Assembly: GCA_035578155.1 (NCBI GenBank)
Contig: JAPWDM010000012.1
Span: 13,026,501 to 13,090,500, forward strand
DNA: 64,000 bases
Direction: 5' to 3'
Origin: Brachynemurus nebulosus
Lineage: Eukaryota > Arthropoda > Insecta > Neuroptera > Myrmeleontidae
Shown: positions 1 through 12,400 of the stretch, one piece after another
How positions within the stretch are numbered: position 1 is the first letter of the stretch
Layout: every line of letters starts with the position of its first letter
The notes under the pieces: generated by a model
Seen by the model: only the letters and a program-made list of their open reading frames with translations
Told to the model about the DNA's origin: nothing
Database searches by the model: none
Translations under genes and position numbers: made by a program

Positions 1-1085
1 AATTTCACCCCCTTAAACCGCGTATGGGCACGAATGAAATATGGCTCGTGATTACTTTTAGTAAGATCTACAATCCACCAAAGTTTCAAAAATTTTTGAG
101 AGATACAGTTGGATACCTTTCCTTGTTAGTTTTTGCTTCCGAGACTACAAAAGTAGCGGAAGCATTGTAATCATTTTTGAAAAATAAAAAATTTTTTCCC
201 TCCAAAACAAAATTTTTTACACATATTTTACGCTATAGAGCTTCCTGAACAATTTTGGTTTGGTGTCTGTCCGTCCGTCCGTCCGTCTGTGTGTCGCCAG
301 TTTGCACCAAGAGGCATAACTTCTGAACTATTCGATTGTTTTTAATGAAAATTTCAGAAATTATGCAGTTTGGTTCGTAGATGGTCCCCTATGAATTTAA
401 TCGAAATCGGAGTAACGGTAGCTACGCCGCTACCATTTCATTCCATTAATATACTAAATTGCACCAGGTGGCATAACTTCTGAACTATTCAATTCTATTT
501 TATGAAATTGTCAGAAATTATGCGGTCTGGTTCGTAGATGGTCCCCTACAAATTTCATTGCATTCGGAGTAATAGTATCCACGGCGCTACCATGAAATCC
601 CATTAAATGTCAATATCTTATTTACTGCTAGTCCCACTTCGCTCAAATTTCTAAGGTATTTTGGGAGTTAGTTTCTAAAATATTTTTGCTATTATTTTAC
701 AATTTAACCTTTAAGTATTTTGAGTTACAACAATTTTTTTTATGAACTCTAAGACGAAAATATAATTTCACGATATATATATGTGGTAGAATACTATTTT
801 AAAGTCTTTTACAAGTACGAGGAAGCTGTGTGCCACACCCCATTGGCAGCGTATTTTTTTTTTTTTTTTTGATCAATTTTGGAAAAATTATTTAAAAAGA
901 TAACTGTACAATTTTAAATAAAAATAAAAAATTGGCGCGAAAAACAGCTCGTTATAGTGACGTCACGATTTGAACACATACATACGTCAATATCAATCTT
1001 TATAACCTCAAAACTTCAATTATTTTTATAAGATGTTAAAGTAAATGCAAGTTCTCATTGTTTTTTTTTTTTTTTTATTGAATAG
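1..1085. repeat. raptor intron (partial) with a CCGT microsatellite and a ~158-bp tandem pair
   Basis: No coding signal. A (CCGT)n run sits at about 264-290. Two diverged copies of a roughly 158-bp unit follow, each starting GCACCA..GGCATAACTTCTGAAC (about 304-460 and 462-615) and each containing GGTTCGTAGATGGTCCCCTA. A third block at about 930-1010 (GGCGCGAAAAACAGCTCG then GACGTCAC) recurs in the same gene at about 15985-16050. These look like dispersed transposon pieces. Confidence 0.6.
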
Positions 1086-1719
1086 TCTTGCCAAAGTGAC
1101 CTGGTGCGCGAAAATGGCCACAAATATTTCCTATCCGTTCTACAAGATTCCTCAATGCAATTTGAGCATCGCACACTGGCCGCATTCAGTTTAGCATGCA
1201 TCGTGTGGAATTACCCGGCCGGACAACGAGCCGCTCTCCAGGACGCGCTGGTTAGCGTCTGTTTGGAACAATTGAATGATCTCTGTTTGAACAACAGCCT
1301 AAACGAATACTGTCCACGTCTGAAACAATGGCTAGCCCTATGTCTGGCGCGACTATGGGAAGGTCACGAGCAAGCGCGATGGTGCGGCGTGCGTGACAGC
1401 GCGCACGAGAAACTCTACGCCCTTTTAGACGACCCATCGCCGGAAGTTCGGGCGGCCGCTGTGTACGCCCTCGGTACATTTATTAGTTCGGTGACCGAAC
1501 GCTCCGAGCACGCTAACACAATCGACCAGCAGGTGGCGATGACCCTGTTGAATCGGTGCAAAGAAGACATGAGCTGGTTGGTGCGACGTGAACTTGTGGC
1601 CGGGGCGCTCCACTGGATGGTGCGTCTGTTCGAGTCCGCGTTCATCAACGTCGCCGCACTCGAGGAGGGTAAACGCGAGCTGGCCGGCTTCGAAATTGTC
1701 GCCGCCAACAATATTTCAG
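1086..1719 (+). CDS. raptor: raptor exon: HEAT-repeat region
   Basis: The acceptor is TTATTGAATAG after a T-rich tract, and the first codons read SCQSDLVRENGHKYFLSVL, the usual Raptor context. It encodes the helical HEAT repeats, including AALQDALVSVCLEQLND, RWCGVRDSAHEKLY and SPEVRAAAVYALGTF. About ten extra residues (around LCLNNSLNEYC) sit between two helices compared with the vertebrate protein as I remember it. The donor is CAG|GTGAAT; the last base starts a Gly codon finished in the next exon. This exon is clearly more GC-rich than the introns around it. Confidence 0.95.
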
Positions 1720-4700
1720 GTGAATAAAAACACTTTACTTTGCAAAATACCACTTTTATTTAATAATAGAAAATTCTTATGACATGTTTCGGTCAATATG
1801 ACCATTCACAAACGTGTAAAGATTATATTCAGATACATGCGTATTTATTCAAAATCTTAACTTATAAATTGTAGCAATGCATGATGGGAAATTAGTGGGA
1901 ATAGAAGTAGTGGGCGGAGTTAAAAACAAGGAAAACAAGTTTAGGTGAGTTAGAAACATGTGACATTAGGGTGTGCCAAAAAAAAAAAGAAATCGTCTTT
2001 TTCTCGCTTTCCGGTCAAAATATCGTAGAATACGTCTAAACAAACATCCTCACCAAAGCGCAGCTCAGAATTCCAATTTTTAGAGGTGCATCATCGAACC
2101 TAAAGTTTTCCCATTTGAATAACACAGGAAAAACGATTTTTTATATTATTTACTCCTGCAAACTATGAAGAAATTTTTTTTCCATAAAATGAATCAAAGC
2201 ACCTTATTAAGCATTAAATTTTGCCAAAAAATTTCATTGAGTCAAATTTCTATCACCAATATTTCATTTTCCACAGAGCTTTAAAATTTAAATTTTTTAA
2301 AATGTTACTTTTTTTTACATTTTTAAGCTAAACTATTAAAGATAGGGCAAAATGTTAAATGACAATTTTGTAGTCCAATTGACGCTTTACAAAAAAGTTC
2401 CTTACAAATTTTTCGTATTTCAAATAGTTACAAAGTTACAGACCTTCAAAGTTTATTGTACTTATTTTTTAGCGAAGAGGAAATTCAGCTATTACAGCGG
2501 GTGTCATGAAAAGACCTGAATCCGGGACTATAGTAGAAATTTGTTTTGAGGCCTCGAGAAACCGAGAATGACCGAAATTTCTGTCATAATCCCGGGTTCA
2601 GGTTTTTTCATGACACCGGCTGTAATGGCTGAATTTCCATTTTGGGGTCTGTAACTTTGTAACTATTTATAATACGAAAAATTTTTGTAAAGGAACTTTT
2701 TTGTAAAGCGTCAATTGGACTACAAAATTGTCATTTAACATTTTGCCCTATCTTTAATAGTTTAGCTTAAAAATGTAAAAAAAAAGAGTAAAATTTTAAG
2801 AAATTTAAATTTTGAAGCTCTGTAGAAAGTGAAATATTGGTGATAGAAATTTGACTCAATGAAATTTTTTGTCCAAAATTTAATGCTTAATAAGGTGCTT
2901 TGATTCATTTTATGGAAAAAAATTTCTTCATTTTAAATTTCTATTGCTTCTAAAATATTTAATCTGCGTCCTTTATTTGCTTCGTGTAAAACTGTAAAGT
3001 TTCTCTCCGGTATGTGTCCTGTGTCGACTAAATGTTAACTCCGCCCACTACTTCTATTCCCACTAATTTCCCATCATGCATTGCTACAATATATAAGTTA
3101 AGATTTTAAATAAATACGCATGTATCTGAATGTCATCTTTACGTGTTTGAGAATGGTCATATTGACCGAAACATGTCATAAGAGATACCATAAAGTAACG
3201 CTCAAATCTATTAAATATTTCAGGTACAAGTGGCATGCGTCGGATTGGATCACGTGATCGTTTGCGAGTGTTATCGCCGTCCAATTTGTTGGGATCCGAT
3301 CAAATTGACACGTCTATTTCAGAGCGACTGAAACGTGTGGCTAGTAGTTCGTCGATAAGTAGTCTAGGTGGCGGTAGTAGTGGGTCCGGCGGCTCCACCC
3401 TGAACACGCCGTTCTCGTTGGCCTATGGGAGTATTTACATGAAACTTTGGCACGGTATGCTCTTTTTGGATAACGATCCACATCCGTTGGTGGCTCAGGC
3501 GTCACTGGTCATCACAAATTACATACGAAATCAAGTGAAAGAATTGGCTGTGGCTCGCGAGTCCAGCGTGGATGGCCGATTGAATGCCAGCATGAGTTTA
3601 CCGCCGAGTCCGAATCGAAGCAGTTATCTGACCGGCAATTCACCGCCGACGACAATTCACTCGCCGAACGATTTACATCGTATCTCGTCGTCAAATCGTG
3701 CAGCATCACATTTAGCCACGCGTGCGCGTAAAACAGTTCCGAATACGATAAGTGAAGAAAATAATACGGTCCATGATGAGAATGGAGGTGATGGTCGCAC
3801 CAATGGTACAAACACTAGGGAGCCGTTGATTACCACGCAATATGTGGCGTGGGCGAGTAAATATTTTGCACAACCGGTTATGGAGCCCGCGGATGATTTG
3901 GATCCGGAATCGACTAGTTACCATGAACGGGAGTGGAGGTATCTTAGGTATGGATTGGATCAGTAATTGATTTTTTTTTGGAAATATACCACGTAGATCT
4001 AGAATATTCATCGGTTTTGTGAGGTGGTTTTTTCTCTTTCTAGTTTGATAGTATGCAGAATGTTTTTTTCAGTAACAAATTTTTATAGTCCGAGAGCTGA
4101 TGGTAAAAAATGAAGCTCATTACCTTATTAATGAAATGTTTGGCCAAAATAGTATTAATCATGATATTAATTATTAATAGTACTAATTCCACAGAAACCT
4201 GTTTTGTTAGTGGGCGCAGAGTATAGAAGAGAACGAAAAAGATTTTTTGTAGCTACTTCAATTTTGCGTCAAAAAAATTATTAATATTTTTTCTAAATCT
4301 AAAAAAAAAAAATTAACTTTCAAAGAAATGGTCTGTGGTCTAAACCAGGGCTTCTTAAACTATGGGTCGCGACCCCATTTGGGGTCGCTTATGGAAATCT
4401 TGGAGTCATAGCGAAAAATTGTTTATATGTATATATATTGTTACCTGATCAATAAATCCTTACAAAATACTTATGTATCTCTATTTGGGGTCGCGAATGA
4501 AAAAAGTTTAAGAAGCCTTGGTCTAAACCAGTGTTTTTCAACCTTTTTCATGGCGCGACCCCCTAGTATGGAGAAATATTTCGCGACCCCTATTTCTAAC
4601 GTTTATAGTATTTTATGTTATAAATTCCGAATCCGTTTATCATTACTGATTATTTTCAGTTTGGTGTCAATTAAATATATACGTAACAAAGGATTTTATC

Positions 4701-7623
4701 AGGCATATTTTTATATCGACATTGAAGTTAACGACTTATAGCTTAGCTTCTGAACGCGCGCGTGACTTGTGTGAGCGAGACATAGCGCAACGTGATGGGC
4801 GCTGCGTGGAGCATCAGGCAAGTAAAGGATGGTACCTACTTTTGAATTCTTTGAATTGTGAATTCGTTTTGAATTGTGTTTAAATTTATTGAATTGACTT
4901 TGTTTAGTAGTTGCTCACTGTCTTTTATTGTTTAATATCCAAAATTCTGTGCTCATTGTAATTATTGAAAATGGACGAGTTTCTGGAAAGACATGCACAA
5001 CCGTCAATATCAAGTTCCAATAAGAGTAATGAAATAAAAGCAAAGAAAAAGCGTCGATATGACGACAATTATTTAAAACTCGGATTTACTGTTATTGAAA
5101 ATAAGCCGCAGTTATTTGTTTTGAAATCTTATCAAGCGAAAGTATGAAACCATCACATTAATGTAACCTTTAATGAACCTTTTCTTTCTTAAATATTATA
5201 TCATATATTGAACTAGAGTGGTTTTATTATTAAAGTAACTATGACCCCCTTAAAAAGACTTCGCGACCCCCCAGGAGGTCGCGATCTACAGGTTGAAAAA
5301 CACTGGTCTAAACGAATCACAGTAACCTCAATAGCAATGTGAGCAACATATGTTTATTAGCGAACGTCACTTATTGCTTGTCCGTGAACTGAAGCCATTC
5401 GGTGTAGTACCGCCGTAGTCAGAATCTATCTTTGTCTTGTCATTTGGATATGTAAAAGAAGTAACAGAGATGGATTACAAATAATACATAATAATGACGT
5501 ACAAGAAATATATGTTTCGGTCGTTTTCGTTGTTTTTATGGTGTTACGTTACGTCAGTGATAATGGCGCGCGTTTAAAATTTTATTAAAAATTGTATTAT
5601 TAAAAAAAATATTTAAAAAGTACAAACTATTTAAGATTTATTTAAATTATATTTATACATATTCTTTATTTCTTTACCATCAGCTCCCGGACTATTGTTA
5701 CGAGTGAAATTAATTTAATTGTGTTGAGTGGTTTTAAATAACACATAACCTTATTTTCTATTTTATTTTAGTCGTGTAAGACAGATATTAATAGACAGAG
5801 ATCCACCTCATTAATATTCGAAAAAATCTTTTTAACCACTTTGATGATTTAAGCACAAGTTAACTTGCCCATCATATAGGCAATCTAAAATGCTTCAAGT
5901 GTACATATATGCATAAGATTGGTGTCATATATGAGTTTTTTGGGTTCCAAAGCAAAATCTTCGGAACTCGAATTGTTTTGTGCGCCTCTATCGCTTCTAT
6001 CCAATCCGGTAATTAATCTGTAAGTGAAATGTCATTTTGACAGTTGATATTTTTGGGTCGTAGAAAGTGTTTATCGTTTTCATTTTACTTTCTTATTTGC
6101 AAGAAAATGTGTCGTATTTATAAAAACGCCGTGAGCAGCGGGGCCCCATCACGGTAGTCGAATTTTCCCCTTCATCTTCGGTATTGAATGTCTACAAGCG
6201 AAATGTGATTGAAAGTCTACAACCGAATTGTCATTTTGTTGGTTTCAAAACTGGTGATGAGTGTTCGGCTGATCGAGGCTTTAAAAAAAGGTTTTAAGTA
6301 TTTAAGGGCTGTATCTCAGTAAATTTCAATTTTGTGCCGAAAACAGGTAGCAGAAAAAAAGCCAACACAATTCGTACGAGGACATTCCTGCCCATGTTTA
6401 TCCGCTAATTGCCTTTATGTTTTAGTTTTAAAAATTAAAAAAGGACCTTAAATAGTAAACTGGAAGGCCTTTATAAAGATATTTTTTCTTTCCAAAAAAA
6501 TCCAAAATTTCTATTTTATAAATACTAAAAATCCAAAATTCCTAATTTATAAATAAACAGTGACTTTAATAACATTTTTAAATTACTTAATATGTATGTA
6601 TTTCATTTGTCACAAAAGTAAGTTCACTTTTTTTTAAATTTTTTAAAATTACTATTCGCCTACTTGTATTTAGAATAAACATAATGCTTTTAAAACACAT
6701 TTAACAATAGCATTCAATTCCGATGTAAAAATGGGAGAAGTGGGGGGAAAAGTGATGCGGACTCCCTACAAGGTACTAGCTGGATACTAACTGAATACAC
6801 GTACAAAATTTCAGCCCTCTAGGTTTCCTTATGGAGTCTCTAGACGTGTTAGAAAACAAGCAAAAAAATTAAGGAAATATTGGCGTAAAAATCGTGGGGG
6901 TAAGGGTTAAAAGTTGAAACCTCCAAAAAACAGTGTCTGGCTATTAGCTTAACCTGTACACCAAATTTCAGCCCTCTAGGTTTATTTGGGGAGATTTTGA
7001 CCCGAACGAAACTGTTAAAAAACAAGAAAAATCATGTTCTTTTGGGTATAAAAATGGTGGGGGTAGGGGTTAAAAGTCGAGACCCCCAAAAGGCACCCCC
7101 TTGATACTAACTCAATCCGAATACAAAATTTCAGCCCTCTAGGTTTATTCGGGTGACCTGTGCGAGTGGTACAAACTTCGAAAACGTCGAAAATGCATGA
7201 AATTGTAGCTTAAAAATGAGGTGGGTGGAGGTAAAATATTAAAACCTCCAAAAAGCACAACCTAGGTACGAACTTTATCAACACACCAAATTTCAACCCT
7301 CTACGTTAATTCTGGGGGGCTGGGGGCCTGTTAGATCCAGCGAAAATCGTTTTTCCCCCCTCTACTCCCACCATATCATCCTAGGAAGCTGAATTTTGGA
7401 TATGTTGTAGATAATTGACCGAAACATTATTTAAAACCGGTTTGGAAAAGTTTTATTGCTTTTCCGCCCCCCACCACCCCCTTAAAGGTCGGGTCCGAAA
7501 AAAAATTTGCCCAAAATTTGACCCCACTTTGATAGTATTGTTGTGCATCGGAATAAGCCCCACTTACCAAATTTCATCTCTTAACTTCCATAGGGGGGCC
7601 CTACACATATTAAAAGGTTGCGG

Positions 7624-7683
<60 letters not shown>

Positions 7684-10600
7684 CATCTTTTTTTTTTACA
7701 TAATCGTGTTCTACGGGTCCGAAAACGGATAGCGCCCCTGGTCTCGCCTCTCGCAGCTGTTATCGTATAGACTGTATAAGTCTAATTTTTCGGAGAAAAT
7801 TCGACTAAAAACTAAATTATGTAGGTAATATTGGAAACTGTTAGTAAAAGTCAATCGCCAATATTAGTCTATGGGCATTTAATAAAATGGCGAAAATGAC
7901 TCTTTAAAAAGAAAATACTTTTTACAATTTTTCACAACACAGCTAACTGTTTTGTCAAAAATATTTTAAAATAGTTTTTTTCCCTTTTTTTTTTAATAAA
8001 ATAGAGTTTCTTCCACCAGATTATAATGGCAGATAATATAGCTAATGTTGTCATAAATGTGGTTTAGTTTAATGGCGGCACATCTTTTATATTCTCTCCG
8101 TAGAGAACATTTCCAACCAAAAATTACATATCATCGGGTGTATCATCAAAGGAGTTAATGAATCCTTATTAATAATGTTCGAAATCTTGCGGTGCTGACA
8201 GGACCGTACTTATATTTTCAAAACTTAAAACGTTAATAAAAGGGGGTAAATACATGTTTTTTTTTAAATTGTATCGGTATATTCCCTATTAACCATCAGC
8301 TGTTAGTAAAAATTAGTTTAAAGTTACAAAAAGCGTTATTTTAAAAAAGGACAAAAATTTAAACTTTTTTTAATTTAAAATTGTTGAAAATTTGACTGAC
8401 TGACTGTAACTTAAAACTTGTTAATAAAAAAATAATCTGTAATTTAAAAAAATATTATTACGAAACCAAAACAATGTGTTATCTCTCTCATATTTTACTG
8501 AAAGAAAAAAGGTAATTGATACGTATACATAAATCATTTACTTGTAACATCAAGAAATACCTTACACAATACATAAAATTAAAGTCAGACAAACAAATTG
8601 TGACAAGAAATGTATACACGCATATCTAAAATATATTCAAAATATACCGATATAAAAGGGTATACCCGTATATAGGTATCCATAATTACCTATTATTTAT
8701 ATCTAAAATCGCATCAAAATGTTTTATCTAAAAAAAATAAACAATTTTTAATACCTTAAAAAAATAAAGACAGTACTGCCAGCCCCGCAATCTTTTCGAT
8801 CAATACTTATTAGCCATCACCTATACGTAGTATACGCAAATAATTCATTGTTTTAGTAACACTTTAAAAAACAAATTAATATTTACTTGAAGAAATGCTG
8901 CGTTACGTCGCGAAGCCAAAGAAGAACAAAAGAGAATCCTGAACGGTGTTGGCCGACTGGAATCGCAAGTATTCACCACCAGGAGTCCACACACCCCGTT
9001 CACCTTAATCTTTCATCCGTACGAGCAACAGATCGCCGTTGCGGGCAAAGACTGTTTCAGCATTTGGGACTGGGGCACCGGCGCAAAACTTTGTTACTGT
9101 CAGAGTCGTGGAACTCGCACGCCCGTGACACGAATCACATCACTGCAGTTTGTTAATGGGCACGATATCGCGCTGTTGTTGGTGGCCTCTGACGACGGTA
9201 CCGTGAAACTTTGGCGACCGTTGACCATCGGGTCGGCGTCGGTGCATAGCAAAGAGCCGGTGTTGGTTACCGCGTGGCAAGCACTCAGTGATCTACAACC
9301 GCCATCTAGATCGTCAGGTATTTTGATTTTTTGTTTTCAAAGTTGTTGTTAGGTTTGTTCCAACAGACACTGTAATTCCCGATTCCAATGAATACAGTGC
9401 TTTGTCAACTTGAGTAAACATGGTGACGTCATCAAATTTTTAAAAAAATTGTTTTTTTTTTTTTTCAAATTAAGAGGACATTGGTAAATTGTGAGGACAT
9501 TGGTCCACACAAACGCGTTCCCGAGGGGTGACCAATTTTTTTTTATAGCGAGTTCTACCGTCATCAAAAGTATGGGGACACCTTGGCCCAAGGGGGTGCC
9601 CACACTTTTGACACGACAGTGTAAGAGTGTACCACAATATTAAGGACAGTATCGTGTCAAAAGTGTGGGTACCCCCTTGGGCCAAGGTGTGCCCATACTT
9701 TTGACGACGTAGTATGTCAACCCGTTTGTACGGATCGGTGTCGTCACTCTAGTAATTTGGATGTGATCTTTCCATTTTTGCTGTCAAAATGGCGAAATGT
9801 CTTTCAGAAATATGATTGGCTCGGCGAAAGTGTTCTTTTTAGTCACTTTACGTGTCTAATTTTGTTAAAAATGAAAGGAACGATCTCAGAAACCTACAAT
9901 TTGCTTCCAGTTTCATCAGTTTATTTACGATTTTTAAGGTATTGAAAATTTTAGTAAACTTGATAACGTCACTACTTTAAAAAAATCTTTTTTCTCAAAT
10001 AAAGCAGTATAGAAGTGATTTTAATTAGGATAGTTAGTTGAATTAGTGCAATTTGGGTGCAATCTTTCCATTTTTGTCATCAGAATGACGAAATTCCTTT
10101 CAGAAATGCGACTGACCCGGCAAAAATCTTTTTTCTAATGGTTCCCGGTCCTTAATATGGGTAAAAATGAAAAGAACGACCTCAAAAACCTATAATTTGG
10201 TTCCAGTTTTACCCTTTTATCATTTTATTGACGATTTTTAATGTATTGAAAATTTTAGTAATCTTGATGACGTCATCAGATTAAAAATTTTTTTTCTCAA
10301 ATAAAGTTTTATGGAAGTGATTTGAATTGAGTTAATTCCTTGAATTAGAGTAATTTGGATGTGAACATTTCATTTTTGTTATCATAATGGCGAAATTTCT
10401 TTTAGCAATGTGGTTGACTTAACAGAAGTCTTTTGTTTGGTGGTTTTACATGTCTAAGGGTATAGCCGAATAAGTATAGATGAATCGACCCCGGAAGCGA
10501 ATTATTTTAATAACTATATTAACGATATGGTGAGGCTGTAAGTAATTGATATCTACAATTTTGGCGGCCAAAACTGAGTAGTTATGGAGATAATTAAAAA

Positions 10601-12356
10601 TATTTAAAAAATTACAACAATTTTTTTCTTGGTAACTACTCAACATGGGAAAATAATTCTAAATCCACATGAAGGCAAACACTCTCAAGAATATTAGACA
10701 TACTTATTATCGTATCAGTCCTCGTTATTAAGGATAATAACAAGGATAATATCCGATCCAATGTTATTTTTATAGGGTTCCAATTGAGTGACCACTTCAA
10801 AAACGATTCAGTAACTGTGCCTTAATGCACTTAATTATTGCACCAAGTCTCATCAAAATTCAAGGGGTACGACATGATAAAAAAAAAATTTCATTTCCAA
10901 TTCGCTGAACCGCCCCTCCAGTGGGTCCGGCTCTGGAATTATATACATCAGTCGAAAGTGCTTTAAAAATAAAGTGTTGTGTCTAATAAAGTGTTTTTTC
11001 CTATCTCCTATAGTTTTCGAGATAATCAAGAATAATCGAAAGAGGTGTATTAAGTTATAGGTTATCTGCCCCTGATAGAAAGTTCCATTAGTAACTGTAT
11101 TGTCGTTTATGTGACACTGATTTTCTTTCCTTTTTTGTAACCTTATCTATTGTACTTCTCACTGGCAGTAAAAGATCCAGCATTTTGAGACAAAAAATTT
11201 TCTCTATGGTTAAAATAAATGAGTTAAATTTAAATCTCTGACGGGACACAAAATTTGAAATTCTGTATAAATTCCTTCATAGTTGGAACAAACCCATTAA
11301 ATAACAATTAATGCCGTATTTACACGTGTTTAGTAGCTAAAGCAGGTTACTTAATCAAGTTACTAAATTTAGTTACTTTTGTCATGTAGACAGTTGTATT
11401 TAGTGCAAGTGCAAGTAAGAAATTTAGTAATCTGTTTAATCAAGTAAATAGAAGCCTGTTCTATTTACTTGTGCAAGTAGCTTACCCCCAACTTTATTTT
11501 TTTGAACTTGCTGTTATTTGTACCAGTGTAAACACATTCGTTTAGTAAAGTGTTCGGTAGATTTCGAATATACAAATATAGGCGCGTAAATATTTATTTA
11601 TTGCAAATATATTTTTGGGAATTTTTATACTTATTGTAGTATATAAATTATAAATATCAAAAAAAGTCGCTGAAGGTAACTTGATAAAAAATTGAAACTC
11701 GTCTGACAACCACTCTTCATCTAATAATAATAAAAAAATATATATAATATTTTTTTTCCATTTTTATGGAATATATTTGGGACAAATCATATATAAATAC
11801 ATTAAAAGGTCGAACCAACAAGTCAGTTCAAACATATCTGATACATTTTTATAGTGCACAACGAATTTATTGATGACTATGTACCAATTTTAATTTAGTT
11901 TTACTAGGTTATGTATTACTACTTCAACTAATACTAAATCAATTTACTAAATTGTTTGTAGACAGCCACTAAACAAAAAAACTATTCAGTTTAGCTACTT
12001 GCTTTAGTAACCTGCTTTAGTTACTAAACTCGTGTAAATCCGGCCTTAGTAATCTGTTTAGTCAAGTAAATAGAAGCCTGTTCTATTTACTTGTGCAAGT
12101 AGCTTACCCCCCACTTTATTTTTTTGAACTTACTGTTATTTGTACCAGTGTAAACACATTAGTTTAGTAAAGTGTTTAGTAGATTTCGAATATACAAATA
12201 TAGGCGCGTAAATATTTATTTATTGCAAATATTTTTTTGGGAATTTTTGTACTTATTGTATTATATAAATTATAAATATAAAAAAAAGTCACTGAAGGTA
12301 ACTTGATAAAAAATTGAAACTCGTCTGACAACCACTCTTCATCTAATAATAATAAT

Positions 12357-12400
<44 letters not shown>

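Larger units (their letters stand above)
3948..8892. other. raptor intron of 4.9 kb; unassigned stretches
   Basis: Apart from the two hAT elements, the ~160-bp tandem array and the TA microsatellite, nothing recognisable was found at about 5314-6720 or 7690-8880. These parts are AT-rich, lack long ORFs with family similarity, and show only short homopolymer runs. They are best read as intronic sequence and decayed repeats. Confidence 0.5.

Noticed and set aside
1252..1753. Minus-strand ORFs across the HEAT-repeat exon
   Set aside because: Shadows of the GC-rich raptor exon on the opposite strand.
8887..9156. 89-codon ATG ORF overlapping a raptor exon
   Set aside because: Another frame of the same exon reads through as Raptor WD40 with matching splice phases.
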